From assembly GCF_014837175.1 (NCBI RefSeq), contig NZ_JACYFR010000003.1, forward strand, positions 124,001 to 188,000: 64,000 nucleotides of DNA, written 5' to 3'. Positions 1 to 11,453 of the stretch are shown here, one piece after another; within the stretch, counting starts at the first letter, position 1, and every line of letters starts with the position of its first letter. The translations under genes and the position numbers were made by a program. The DNA comes from Cellulomonas sp. JH27-2 (GTDB taxonomy: Bacteria > Actinomycetota > Actinomycetes > Actinomycetales > Cellulomonadaceae). A model generated the notes under the pieces. The model searched no databases. It had not been told where the DNA came from and worked only from the letters and a program-made list of their open reading frames with translations.

Positions 1-1212
<1,212 letters not shown>

Positions 1213-1215
1213 TTA

Positions 1216-1235
1216 GTTCGATATCGATATCGAAC
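1216..1235. promoter_or_regulatory. Perfect 20-bp palindrome upstream of the xylanase
   Basis: Arms GTTCGATATC and GATATCGAAC form an uninterrupted perfect palindrome about 157 bp upstream of the xylanase start. It is AT-rich in a GC-rich setting. A TAATCG/TTTAGCT stretch just downstream on the minus strand could be a -10 element, so the palindrome would sit near the -35. The rest of the 1060-1345 gap holds no gene I can support. Likely an operator for a dimeric or tetrameric sugar-responsive repressor; the protein is not identifiable here. Confidence 0.6.
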
Positions 1236-1345
1236 GGGCGCGCAGGTTGCTGCGCGCGGCCGGTCCCGGGAGGGAGGCAGACGGAGCGGATGGTTGGCCG
1301 CCGGCGCGGTGGCCGCCGGTGGGCGGGTGGGCGGCGGCGAGGGGG

Positions 1346-2653
1346 TCAGGGCTGGGGGCGCGTGCGGTCGTGCTCGACACACTCGGCCAGCTCGGCGGCA
1401 GCGACCGCCGCCCCGCCCGTCGCCGACGGAGACTCGGGCTCGATCGCGTCGTGGACGTGGCCGTCGTGCCGCCCGCGCAGGGTCCGGTAGCCGGCCAGCA
1501 CCGCGATCACCGCGACCGCCGCCGACACCATCGCCACCCGGAACCCGCCGTGCGACCCGTGCGCGTCGATCTGCGCCCCGGCGATCGACGACCCCACCGA
1601 GACCCCGACCCCCAGCGAGGTCCCCACCCAGGTCAGGCCTTCGGTCAGCCGCTCGGGCGCGACCAGCTGCTGCACCATCCCGTTGCCGTTGATGAGGGTC
1701 GGCGCGATCGCGAACCCGGTGACGAACATGACCGCCGCCAGCACGGGCAGCGAGTGCACGAAGAAGAAGAGCGTGACCCCGGCCGCGAGCGCCACGGTGC
1801 CGGTCGCGAAGCGCTGGTGCAGCGGCCGTTTCCAGTGCCGCGTGCCGTAGAGCAGGCCGGACAGCAGCGAGCCGGCGGCGAAGACCGCGAGCACGGGGCC
1901 GGCCAGGCTCTTCTTGCCGGCCTCGTCGGCGAACGCGACCGTGGACACGTCGTTGGCGCCGAACAACGAGCCCATCCCGACGAAGACCAGCATGAGCACG
2001 AGCATCGCCGGGTTGCGCAGCACGGACCCGCGGGGCCGCGGCGCGTCGGCCGGCGCGACCGGCGGCTCGGTGGCCCGCAGCGAGCAGAACCAGTACCCAC
2101 CGACGACCATCGCGACCAGGGGCACGACGAGGCCGGCCGACGGCGTCACGCCCGTGGCCAGCAGCGTCGCGGCCACCGGGCCGATGACGAACACGAGCTC
2201 GTCGAGCGCGGACTCCAGCGAGTAGGCGGTGTGGATGCGTCGCTCGTCGTCGCCCAGCAGGAACGACCACCGCGCGCGCACGAGCGACCCGAACGACCCG
2301 ATGGCCGCACCGGTGACGGCCGCGGCGACGTAGAGCACGGCCTCGGGCGCGGACAGGACGGCGGCCGTCACGAGCCCGACGAGCCCGACGGCGGCGACGC
2401 CGACCGCGGGCCGCATGATCCGCGCCTGCCCGTACCGGTCGACGAACCGCGCGAGCTGGGGCGAGCAGACCGCCTGCGCCACGACGTACACGGCCGAGAC
2501 GCGCCCGGCCAGCCCGTACGACCCGTACAGCGACTGCACCATGAGCACGATCCCGATGCCCACCATCGACATCGGCAGGCGCGCCAGGGTCCCGGCGGCC
2601 GAGAAGCGGAGCGCGCCGGGGCGCGACAGCACGTCTTTGTAGGGCCCCAGCAC
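1346..2653 (-). CDS. MFS transporter
   Basis: A 435-residue membrane protein of the major facilitator superfamily with about 12 hydrophobic segments in two six-helix halves. The first inter-helix loop has a degenerate motif (ARFVDRYGQARIMRP), and a hydrophilic loop (residues about 195-215) separates the halves. The C-terminal tail is short and charged. Substrate unknown; the length and layout suit a drug or sugar exporter. Starts with GTG, 57 bp from the divergent acetyltransferase gene, so both probably use the same promoter region. No close link to the xylanase is evident apart from position. Confidence 0.8.
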   Translation of the reverse strand: MLGPYKDVLSRPGALRFSAAGTLARLPMSMVGIGIVLMVQSLYGSYGLAGRVSAVYVVAQAVCSPQLARFVDRYGQARIMRPAVGVAAVGLVGLVTAAVLSAPEAVLYVAAAVTGAAIGSFGSLVRARWSFLLGDDERRIHTAYSLESALDELVFVIGPVAATLLATGVTPSAGLVVPLVAMVVGGYWFCSLRATEPPVAPADAPRPRGSVLRNPAMLVLMLVFVGMGSLFGANDVSTVAFADEAGKKSLAGPVLAVFAAGSLLSGLLYGTRHWKRPLHQRFATGTVALAAGVTLFFFVHSLPVLAAVMFVTGFAIAPTLINGNGMVQQLVAPERLTEGLTWVGTSLGVGVSVGSSIAGAQIDAHGSHGGFRVAMVSAAVAVIAVLAGYRTLRGRHDGHVHDAIEPESPSATGGAAVAAAELAECVEHDRTRPQP

Positions 2654-2710
2654 CCGCCCAGTCTGTCATCCGTAGCGCGTGGTCCGGCTGTCGGGGGCAG
2701 GATCGACCGC

Positions 2711-3001
2711 ATGGACATCCATGTGACCGACGTTCCCGACGAGAGCCGTTATGAGGCCCGCGACGGCGACGGGACCTTGTTGGGCATCAGCGTGTACGAC
2801 GTCGTCGACGGGACGGTCGCCTTCACGCACACGGAGGTCGACGAGGCCGTCGAGGGCAAGGGCGTCGCGTCGACGCTGGTCCGGGCGGCGCTCGACGACG
2901 TGCGGGGCAGCGGCCGCCGCGTCGCGGCGCTGTGCCCGTACGTGAAGTCGTGGATCGAGCGCCACCCGGACTACCAGGACCTCCTCACGACGCACCCCTG
3001 A
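2711..3001 (+). CDS. Small GNAT-type N-acetyltransferase (YidJ/PF14542-like)
   Basis: A 96-residue protein of the short GNAT family. It keeps the acetyl-CoA binding stretch GKGVASTLVRAAL and the family ending CPYVKSWIERHPDY. This family is much shorter than ordinary GNAT enzymes and its substrates are mostly unknown. Start taken as the ATG at 2711, where the protein begins MDIHVTD; the frame is open far upstream, but that part is compositional shadow. The gene ends at a hairpin (3006-3053) that separates it from the convergent beta-galactosidase gene. Confidence 0.85.
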   Translation: MDIHVTDVPDESRYEARDGDGTLLGISVYDVVDGTVAFTHTEVDEAVEGKGVASTLVRAALDDVRGSGRRVAALCPYVKSWIERHPDYQDLLTTHP

Positions 3002-3005
3002 GCCA

Positions 3006-3053
3006 CGACGTCCGAGCAAGTGGCTGCAATGGCAACCACGTGCTCGGACGTTG
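3006..3053. repeat. 48-bp hairpin, copy 1, between convergent genes
   Basis: Arms 3006-3023 and 3036-3053 pair at 16 of 18 positions plus one G-T, with a 12-nt loop. The arm core is GTCCGAGCAAGTGG. A second copy at 9644-9691 matches at about 43 of 48 bases. It lies between the 3' ends of the acetyltransferase and GH42 genes, so it may act as a bidirectional terminator, although there is no T-run. The near identity with the other copy suggests a dispersed palindromic element. Confidence 0.75.
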
Positions 3054-3067
3054 TTGGGGAAGGGCGG

Positions 3068-5089
3068 TCAGCGGGGTGTGCGCACCACGCGGACGGCGCC
3101 GGCGGGGACCTTGAGCGCGCCGGTCAGCGTGTCGCCGCTCAGCAGCTCGGTGCCGGTGGCCGGGATCTCGACGGGCTCGTCGCGGTGGTTGATGGCCACC
3201 GTGAACGTGGCGTGGTCGCTCTCGCGGTGCAGCACCTCGACGCCCTCGGGCAGGCCGGGGGGCGTGATGCCGGCGTCGCGGTAGGCGGCCGCCAGCACAG
3301 GCGCGAGCGCCGCGACGTCCAGGCGGGTGGACACGTACCAGCCGTGCCCGGAGCCGTGGGTGTGCCGGGTGATCGCCGCCCGGCCTGCCGCGGGGCCGTC
3401 GACGTAGCTCGCGACGACGTCGGCACCGGCCAGCGCGATGTCGTCGGCCCACACGTCACCCGTCAGCTCGCTGCCGGACCAACCGACGTGCACGCGCTCG
3501 CCGGCGCGCAGCGGCAGGAACTCCTCGACGCTCATGCCGAGCGCGTCGCGCAGCGGGGCGCCGTAGCCGCCCACGTGCACGGCGTCGAACTCGTCGACGA
3601 CCGCGGAGAAGTACGACACGACGAGCGTGCCGCCGCCGGCGACGTACCGGGTCAGGTTCTCGGCGCCGGCAGCCGTGAGCAGGTACGACGCCGGCGCGAC
3701 GACCAGCGGGTAGCGGGACAGGTCGTCCTCGGGGTGGGCCATGTCGACGGTCAGCCCGTCGCGCCACATGCGCTCGTGGAAGGCGGCGACGCGCTCGCGG
3801 TGGTCGAGGTCGTCCGACGGACGCCACTCCAGGTCCTGCGCCCAGAACGATTCCCAGTCCCACAGGATCGCGGCGTCGGCTCGCGTGCGGGAGCCCAGCA
3901 CGGGCGCCAGGCGCCCCAGCTCGGCACCCAGCTCGACGACCTCACGCCACACGCGCGACGACGTCCCGGTGTGCGGCAGCATCGCGGAGTGGAACTTCTC
4001 CGCCCCCGAGCGGGAGGCGCGCCACTGGAAGAACAGGATCGCGTCGGCGCCGCGGCCCAGGTGGGACAGCGAGTTGCGGCGCATCTCCCCGCCGCGCTTG
4101 GCGACGTTGCGCGGCTGCCAGTTCACGGCCGACGTGGAGTGCTCCATGAGCATCCACGGCTTGCCGCCGGCCACCGAGCGGGTGAGGTCGGCGGCGAGGG
4201 CCAGACCGACCTCGGGGTGCTCGTCGGCCGCCGTCAGGTAGTGGTCGTTGGACACGACGTCCACCTCGCGCCCCCAGGCCCACAGGTCCGTGGCCGGGCA
4301 GGACGCGGCCATGAAGTTGGTGGTGATCGGCACGGACGAGTGCGCGCGGATCGCGTCGCGCTCGGCGATGTAGCACTCGCGCAGCGCGTGGTCGGTGAAG
4401 CGCGCGAAGTCGAGGCGCTGCGCCGGGTTGACCGCGCTCGCGGCGACCGACGGCGCGCCGACGTGCGCCCACTCGCCGTAGCGCTGACCCCAGAACGCCG
4501 TGCCCCACGCCTGGTTGAGCGCGTCGAGCGTGCCGTAGCGGTCCTGCAGCCAGGCGCGGAAGGCGGCGGCCGACGAGGGCGAGTAGTCGTCGGACACCGG
4601 GGCGCCGTACTCGTTGTGGACGTGCCAGAGCGCGATGGCCGGGTGTTGGCCGTAGCGGCGGGCCAGCTCGGTGGTGATGCGGACGGACGCGGCGCGGTAC
4701 TCGGGCGACGAGGGTCCGGCCATGCCGCGCGAGCCGAAGCCCAGCACGGTGCCGTCGCGCGTCACGACCCGCGCCTGCGGGTAGGTGGCGAAGAACCACG
4801 CGGGCGGCGAGGCGGTGGGCGTGCCCAGGTCGACGCGGATGCCGGCGGCGTGCAGCAGCTCGATGAGCTCGTCGAGCCAGGCGAAGTCGAACTCGCCCTC
4901 GCGCGGCTCGAGCAGCGCCCAGGAGAAGATGCCGATGCTGACCAGGTTGACGCCGGCCTCGTGCATGAGGGCGATGTCGGTGTCCCAGACCTCGCGCGGC
5001 CACTGCTCGGGGTTGTAGTCGCCGCCGTAGGCGATGCCGTCGAGGCCGAGGGGCCAGGACGGCGTGTGGGGGCCGGGAGCGGCGCGCAT
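3068..5089 (-). CDS. GH42 beta-galactosidase
   Basis: Cleaves terminal beta-galactosides, probably imported lactose or galacto-oligosaccharides from galactan; no signal peptide, so intracellular. 673 residues, the usual GH42 length. An N-terminal TIM barrel starts at GGDYNPEQW (about 23-30); the acid/base Glu is in HVHNEYG (about E160) and the nucleophile in WMLMEHSTS (about E316). The middle carries the trimerisation domain and the end a small beta-domain. It diverges from the solute-binding protein gene across a 202-bp control region and belongs functionally with that ABC operon. Specific substrate is inferred. Confidence 0.95.
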   Translation of the reverse strand: MRAAPGPHTPSWPLGLDGIAYGGDYNPEQWPREVWDTDIALMHEAGVNLVSIGIFSWALLEPREGEFDFAWLDELIELLHAAGIRVDLGTPTASPPAWFFATYPQARVVTRDGTVLGFGSRGMAGPSSPEYRAASVRITTELARRYGQHPAIALWHVHNEYGAPVSDDYSPSSAAAFRAWLQDRYGTLDALNQAWGTAFWGQRYGEWAHVGAPSVAASAVNPAQRLDFARFTDHALRECYIAERDAIRAHSSVPITTNFMAASCPATDLWAWGREVDVVSNDHYLTAADEHPEVGLALAADLTRSVAGGKPWMLMEHSTSAVNWQPRNVAKRGGEMRRNSLSHLGRGADAILFFQWRASRSGAEKFHSAMLPHTGTSSRVWREVVELGAELGRLAPVLGSRTRADAAILWDWESFWAQDLEWRPSDDLDHRERVAAFHERMWRDGLTVDMAHPEDDLSRYPLVVAPASYLLTAAGAENLTRYVAGGGTLVVSYFSAVVDEFDAVHVGGYGAPLRDALGMSVEEFLPLRAGERVHVGWSGSELTGDVWADDIALAGADVVASYVDGPAAGRAAITRHTHGSGHGWYVSTRLDVAALAPVLAAAYRDAGITPPGLPEGVEVLHRESDHATFTVAINHRDEPVEIPATGTELLSGDTLTGALKVPAGAVRVVRTPR

Positions 5090-5115
5090 GACTCTCCATC
5101 GGGTCAGTGGTCAAC

Positions 5116-5215
5116 GAACGGGCTGTGCGCGTTCCCAGCACTGGGACCGTTCACAACGACGAGATAACACCCTGGAGGCCGGTGTTGACAAGTCCCCGAC
5201 GATCGGGGCTACTGT
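5116..5215. promoter_or_regulatory. Divergent promoter/operator region of the galactoside genes
   Basis: The gap between the GH42 and solute-binding genes has several symmetric sites. TCCCAG/CTGGGA (5133-5146) is nested in GAACGG/CCGTTC (5116-5121 and 5147-5152). TGGGACCGTTCACA (5142-5155) has a central CG and a half-site (GTTCACA) typical of LacI operators. A rightward promoter candidate is TTGACA at 5185-5190 with TACTGT at 5210-5215 (19-bp spacer), whose spacer contains the inverted repeat CCCCGA/TCGGGG (5194-5208). The LacI protein at 8622 is the likely ligand-controlled regulator; the assignment is inferred. Confidence 0.5.
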
Positions 5216-5291
5216 GACCGGGCACAGGCAAGGCGTCCCAGGACGCCACCCTCCGTCGCAAGGCTGCGACGGACCATGACGAGGAGGTCAG

Positions 5292-6629
5292 ATGCGCCTG
5301 CAGTCAGGCATCAGAGTCGCGGCGGTCGTTGCCGCAACCGCACTGCTCGCCACCGGATGCACGTCCGGCGACGACGACAGCACCACCCCCAGCGCAGGCG
5401 CCAGCACCACCGAGAAGGCCGCGAAGGTCGACCTCACGTTCTGGACCTGGGCCCCGGGCATGGACGAGGTTGTCGCGGCGTGGAACGCCGCCAACCCCGA
5501 CATCCACGTCACCGTCAACAAGCAGGACGGCGGCGACCCCGCCGTCACCAAGCTGCTGACGGCGATCAAGGCAGGATCGGGCGCGCCCGACCTGATGCAG
5601 ACCGAGTACCAGAAGATCCCCACCCTGGTCGCGGCCGACGCGCTCGCCGACATCAAGGGCGACGTGAGCGACGACCTGTCCAGCCACTTCGCCGACGGCA
5701 CGTGGCAGTCGGTCACCCTGGGCGGCGACGCCGTCTACGGCATCCCGCAGGACTCCGGCCCCATGGAGTTCTACTACCGCGAGGACATCTTCAAGAAGTA
5801 CGACCTCAAGGTCCCGACGACGTGGGCCGAGTACGCCGACGTCGCCGCCGAGCTGCACAAGAAGGACCCGAAGGCCTACCTCGGCACGTTCTCCGCCACG
5901 GACGCGGGCTGGTTCACCGGCCTGACGCAGCAGGCCGGCGCCTCCTGGTGGGGCATCGACGGCGACGCGTGGTCGGTGGACATCGACAGCGCCGCCTCCC
6001 AGAAGGTGGCCTCGTACTGGGGTGACCTGGTGGAGAAGGGCGTCATCGACAACAAGCCGATGTACACGCCCGAGTGGAACGCCGCGCTCAACGACGGCAC
6101 GCAGGCCGGCTGGGTCTCCGCGATCTGGGCTCCCGGTGTGCTGGCGGGCAACGCCGCCGACACCCAGGGCAAGTGGAAGATGGCGCCCATGCCGCAGTGG
6201 AACGCGGGCGACGACGCCACGGGCAACTGGGGTGGCTCCGCCACCTCGGTGACCAGCCAGTCCAAGCACGCCGAGGCGGCCGCGAAGTTCGCGGAGTGGA
6301 TGAACACGAGCCAGGACGCGGTCAACATCCTGGTCTCCAAGGGCGGCCTCTACCCGGCCGACCTGCCGGCTCAGGCCCAGGCGCTGTCGGAGCCCCCGGC
6401 GTTCTTCCCGAACCAGCCCGACTTCTACACGACGGCCACGGACATCGCGAAGTCCGTGCAGCCGTTCACGTACGGTCCGAACGTGAACGTCGCGTTCTCG
6501 GCCTACAACGACGAGTTCGGCAAGGCCGCCGAGTCCAAGAAGGCCGCCGACTTCCTCACCGCGCTCACCGCGATGCAGAAGACGACGGTTGACGACCTGA
6601 AGAACTCCGGGTTCAACGTCAAGGAGTGA
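5292..6629 (+). CDS. Sugar ABC transporter solute-binding lipoprotein
   Basis: Captures an oligosaccharide at the outer face of the membrane for the two permeases encoded downstream. 445 residues with a lipoprotein signal; the lipobox LATGC puts the lipidated Cys at about residue 23, followed by an acidic/Thr linker. The body is a family-1 extracellular binding protein (TFWTWAPGMDEVVAAWN at its start). GAGGAGG sits just ahead of the ATG. First gene of the operon with the two permeases and LacI. Binding specificity cannot be read from sequence; the GH42 neighbour suggests beta-galactosides. Confidence 0.92.
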   Translation: MRLQSGIRVAAVVAATALLATGCTSGDDDSTTPSAGASTTEKAAKVDLTFWTWAPGMDEVVAAWNAANPDIHVTVNKQDGGDPAVTKLLTAIKAGSGAPDLMQTEYQKIPTLVAADALADIKGDVSDDLSSHFADGTWQSVTLGGDAVYGIPQDSGPMEFYYREDIFKKYDLKVPTTWAEYADVAAELHKKDPKAYLGTFSATDAGWFTGLTQQAGASWWGIDGDAWSVDIDSAASQKVASYWGDLVEKGVIDNKPMYTPEWNAALNDGTQAGWVSAIWAPGVLAGNAADTQGKWKMAPMPQWNAGDDATGNWGGSATSVTSQSKHAEAAAKFAEWMNTSQDAVNILVSKGGLYPADLPAQAQALSEPPAFFPNQPDFYTTATDIAKSVQPFTYGPNVNVAFSAYNDEFGKAAESKKAADFLTALTAMQKTTVDDLKNSGFNVKE

Positions 6630-6638
6630 GACCGTCGC

Positions 6639-6670
6639 GGGTGGCCGCCCGATCCCCCGGGCGGCCACCC
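6639..6670 (+). terminator. Strong hairpin between binding-protein and permease genes
   Basis: Perfect 13-bp GC stem (6639-6651 with 6658-6670, arm GGGTGGCCGCCCG) and a 6-nt loop, starting 10 nt after the solute-binding stop. Without a T-run it is likely a partial terminator or an RNA-stabilising structure. Such stems commonly allow more binding protein than permease to be made from one transcript. Confidence 0.65.
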
Positions 6671-6750
6671 CGCACGCTCGTCGAGCCTCCCGTCGAGAAC
6701 CGCATTCCCTCGACAACCGCAGCCCGCCCCACCCCGACAGGAGCCAGGAC

Positions 6751-7695
6751 GTGACCGTCCAGACGCCCACCACCAGCGCCCGCCCCGCGCGGCGCAGGAG
6801 CGGCAGGTTCGCCCCGTACGTGTACCTCGCGCCGGCGATGACGCTGTTCACCCTCTTCCTCGCCCTGCCCATCGGCTACGCGATCTACCTGAGCTTCCGC
6901 TCGGTCAAGGTCAGCGGCCTGGGCCTCGGCAAGGGGGCCCGCACGGAGGTGTGGGCCGGCTTCTCCAACTACTCGCGCGCTCTCACGGACCCAGACTTCA
7001 TCTCGTCTGTGATCCGCGTGGGCATCTACGGCCTCATCCTGGTCCCGACGATGCTGGGGCTCGCGCTCCTGTTCGCGCTGCTGCTCGACTCTCGTCGTAC
7101 GCGCGGCCGCGGCTTCTCCCGCGTCTCGATCTTCCTGCCCTACGCCGTGCCCGCCGTCATCGCGTCGCTGCTGTGGGGCTTCCTGTACCTGCCACGGGTC
7201 AGCCCGTTCTACTACGTCTTCGACAAGCTGGGCTGGGACGTGCCCGACGTGCTGTCGTCGCCGTGGATCATCTTCGCGATCGCCAACATCGGCCTGTGGG
7301 GCGGCGTCGGCTTCAACATGATCGTCATCTACACGGCGCTCAAGGCCATCCCCACCGAGCTCTACGAGGCCGCCCGCCTGGACGGCGCCTCCGAGGTGGC
7401 CATCGCCTGGCGGATCAAGATCCCCGTGGTGATGCCCTCGCTCATCCTCACGTTCCTGTTCTCGATGATCGCGACGCTGCAGGTCTTCGCCGAGCCGATG
7501 ACCCTCAAGCCGTTGACCAACACGATCTCGTCGACCTGGAGCCCGCTCATGAAGGTGTACCGCGACGCCTTCACGCGCGACGACATCTACTCCGCCGCCG
7601 CGACCTCGGTGATCATCGCCGTCGCCACCTTCGCGCTCTCGTTCGGCTTCCTGCGTCTGGTGCAGCGCCGTGCCTTCAGCCAGGAGAACAGCTGA
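6751..7695 (+). CDS. Sugar ABC transporter permease, subunit 1 (MalF-type)
   Basis: One of the two membrane subunits of the CUT1 importer fed by the lipoprotein at 5292. 314 residues with six predicted membrane helices after a basic N-terminus. The cytoplasmic EAA loop YEAARLDGASEVAIAWRIKI, which contacts the ATPase, is at about residues 205-225. Starts with GTG at 6751 after AGGAGCC. Followed after one base by the second permease gene. No ATPase gene is present in the cluster. Confidence 0.92.
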   Translation: MTVQTPTTSARPARRRSGRFAPYVYLAPAMTLFTLFLALPIGYAIYLSFRSVKVSGLGLGKGARTEVWAGFSNYSRALTDPDFISSVIRVGIYGLILVPTMLGLALLFALLLDSRRTRGRGFSRVSIFLPYAVPAVIASLLWGFLYLPRVSPFYYVFDKLGWDVPDVLSSPWIIFAIANIGLWGGVGFNMIVIYTALKAIPTELYEAARLDGASEVAIAWRIKIPVVMPSLILTFLFSMIATLQVFAEPMTLKPLTNTISSTWSPLMKVYRDAFTRDDIYSAAATSVIIAVATFALSFGFLRLVQRRAFSQENS

Positions 7696-7696
7696 C

Positions 7697-8599
7697 ATGA
7701 CGACCCTCACGCTGACGCCCGTCAAGAACCCGCCCCAGGTCCGCGCGACGACCGGCGCGACCGGCCCGACGAACAAGCGCAGCACCACGTCCACGCTGGT
7801 GCTGCTGGTGGGTGCCCTGTACTGCCTGCTCCCCGTGGCGTGGGTGCTGATCGCCTCGACGAAGAGCGCCGGCGAGCTGTTCTCGAGCTTCACGTTCGCG
7901 CCGTCGACGCACCTGTGGGACAACATCCAGGACCTGTCCGCCTACCGCGGCGGCCTGTTCTGGCGGTGGATGGCCAACACCGCGCTGTACGCGGGCGTCG
8001 GCGCCCTGCTGTCGGTGATCGTCTCCGCGATGGCCGGCTACGGGCTGGCCAAGTTCAGCTTCGCGGGCAAGAAGGCCATCTTCAACGTCATCCTGGCCGG
8101 CGTGCTGGTGCCCGGTGTCGTGCTCGCCATCCCGCAGTACCTGCTGCTCGCCCAGGTGGGCCTGACCAACACGTATTGGTCGGTGCTGCTGCCCAGCATC
8201 ATCAGCCCGTACGGCATCTACCTGGCGCGCATCTACGCGGCGGCCTCGGTGCCCGACGACGTCCTCGAGGCGGCCCGCACCGACGGCGCCAGCGAGGCGC
8301 GCATCTTCACGCGCATCTCCGTCCCGATGATGGTCCCGGGCCTCGTCACGGTGTTCCTGTTCCAGTTCGTCGCCATCTGGAACAACTACATGCTGCCGTT
8401 CATCATGCTCGGCAACGACCGCCTGTTCCCCATCACCGTGGGGCTGTCGGGCCTGCTGAACCAGGGTGCCTCGCAGCCGGCCATGTACACGGCCGTCATC
8501 ACCGGTGCGCTGCTGTCGATCATCCCGCTGATCGCGCTGTTCCTGCTGCTGCAGCGGTACTGGCAGGTCGACCTCGCCGCGGGCGCGGTCAAGGCCTGA
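7697..8599 (+). CDS. Sugar ABC transporter permease, subunit 2 (MalG-type)
   Basis: Second membrane subunit of the CUT1 importer. 300 residues; about six helices; EAA loop LEAARTDGASEARIFTRISV near residues 190-210. The start is the ATG at 7697, one base after the stop of subunit 1, with AGGAG (7682-7686) inside the upstream gene, so translation is coupled. The frame is open a little upstream, but that would overlap the preceding gene without its own ribosome site. Confidence 0.92.
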   Translation: MTTLTLTPVKNPPQVRATTGATGPTNKRSTTSTLVLLVGALYCLLPVAWVLIASTKSAGELFSSFTFAPSTHLWDNIQDLSAYRGGLFWRWMANTALYAGVGALLSVIVSAMAGYGLAKFSFAGKKAIFNVILAGVLVPGVVLAIPQYLLLAQVGLTNTYWSVLLPSIISPYGIYLARIYAAASVPDDVLEAARTDGASEARIFTRISVPMMVPGLVTVFLFQFVAIWNNYMLPFIMLGNDRLFPITVGLSGLLNQGASQPAMYTAVITGALLSIIPLIALFLLLQRYWQVDLAAGAVKA

Positions 8600-8621
8600 T
8601 CGCCCCTAGAGTTCACTCGAC

Positions 8622-9638
8622 ATGGAACCGACAGGAGCTGGGCGCAAGCGCCCGACGATCCGCGACGTGGCGGCCGCGGCCGGCGTGTCCCGCGGCACGG
8701 TCTCGCGCGTCATCAACGGCGGGCACTGGGTCTCGCCGCAGGCCCTGGCCGCCGTCGAGGAGGCCATCGCCAGCACCGGCTACTCGCTCAACCAGCACGC
8801 GCGCAGCCTGGCCACCGGCCGGTCCAACTCCGTCGCGTTCCTGCTCACCGAGGCCCAGCACCTGCTGTTCGAGGACCCCAACTTCTCCATCCTGCTGCGC
8901 GGCGCCGCCACGGCGCTCGCGGCGCGGGGCATGCCGCTGCTCCTCATGGTGGCCGGCACCCCGGCGGAGCAGAAGCAGGTGCTCGACTACGTCGGCGCCG
9001 GGCACGTGGACGGCGTGCTGCTCATCTCCTCGCACTCCGGCAGCCCCGTCCTGAAGTCGCTGATCAAGCAGGACATCCCGACGATCGCGTGCGGCATCCC
9101 GCTGGGCTTCGAGTCCACCATCGGGCACGTCGCGGCCGACGACCTGGGTGGCGGTCGCCGCATGACGAGGCACCTGCTGGACCGCGGACGCACGCGCATC
9201 GCGACGATCACCGGCCCCCCGGACACGTCGGGCGGACGGCTGCGCCTGGAGGGTTACCGGGCCGAGCTCGGCGACGCGTACGACGAGAGCCTCGTCGTGC
9301 ACGGCGACTACTCGCGCGCCAGCGGCGCCGCGGGCATGCGCGAGCTGCTCGAGCGCCGTCCGGACCTGGACGCCGTCTTCGTCGCCTCCGACCTCATGGC
9401 CACCGGCGCGCTGCAGGTGCTCCGCGAGTCCGGCCGCAGCGTGCCGGGCGACGTCGCGGTCGGCGGGTTCGACGACTCCGGCCTCGCGGCCACGCTGGAC
9501 CCCGCGCTGACGACGATGCGCCAGCCCCTGGAGCGCATCAGCTCGGAGATGGTGCGCCTGCTCCTCGACGTCGTCGACGGCGCCGACCCGGCGGCGATCA
9601 CCCTCCCGACGACCCTCGTCGTCCGCGAAACCACCTAA
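8622..9638 (+). CDS. LacI-family transcriptional regulator
   Basis: 338 residues. The N-terminal helix-turn-helix and hinge (TIRDVAAAAGVSRGTVSRVI, residues about 12-31) are typical LacI, followed by a periplasmic-binding-protein-like effector domain and a C-terminal DDSGLAATLDPALTT segment typical of the family. Last gene of the galactoside import operon, 22 bp after the second permease gene, so it probably represses this cluster and itself until a galactoside inducer appears. The target is inferred from position and from the LacI-like site at 5142-5155. Confidence 0.92.
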   Translation: MEPTGAGRKRPTIRDVAAAAGVSRGTVSRVINGGHWVSPQALAAVEEAIASTGYSLNQHARSLATGRSNSVAFLLTEAQHLLFEDPNFSILLRGAATALAARGMPLLLMVAGTPAEQKQVLDYVGAGHVDGVLLISSHSGSPVLKSLIKQDIPTIACGIPLGFESTIGHVAADDLGGGRRMTRHLLDRGRTRIATITGPPDTSGGRLRLEGYRAELGDAYDESLVVHGDYSRASGAAGMRELLERRPDLDAVFVASDLMATGALQVLRESGRSVPGDVAVGGFDDSGLAATLDPALTTMRQPLERISSEMVRLLLDVVDGADPAAITLPTTLVVRETT

Positions 9639-9643
9639 GACCC

Positions 9644-9691
9644 CAACGTCCGAGCAAGTGGCTGCTATAGCGACCACTTGCTCGGACGTTG
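9644..9691. repeat. 48-bp hairpin, copy 2, between convergent genes
   Basis: Perfect 18-bp stem (9644-9661 with 9674-9691) and a 12-nt loop that itself contains GCTATAGC. Differs from copy 1 (3006-3053) at about 5 of 48 positions. It starts 6 bp after the LacI stop and faces the phosphoglucomutase 3' end. It probably ends transcription from both sides. Together the two copies bracket exactly the GH42-ABC-LacI unit. Confidence 0.8.
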
Positions 9692-9703
9692 CTGGTGTGC
9701 CGG

Positions 9704-11386
<1,683 letters not shown>

Positions 11387-11400
11387 GCCTCGATCCTCCC

Positions 11401-11442
11401 GCAGCCGACGCCGATTTGCAGCCCCCGCCTGGCGTCGGCTGC
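11401..11442 (-). terminator. Hairpin between uraA-like gene and pgm
   Basis: Perfect 12-bp stem, GCAGCCGACGCC (11401-11412) with GGCGTCGGCTGC (11431-11442), and an 18-nt loop. On the minus strand it lies after the permease gene and only about 14 nt ahead of the pgm start, abutting the pgm ribosome site GGGAGG. It may end permease transcription or form in the pgm leader. Confidence 0.5.
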
Positions 11443-11453
11443 CTCACTCGTCG

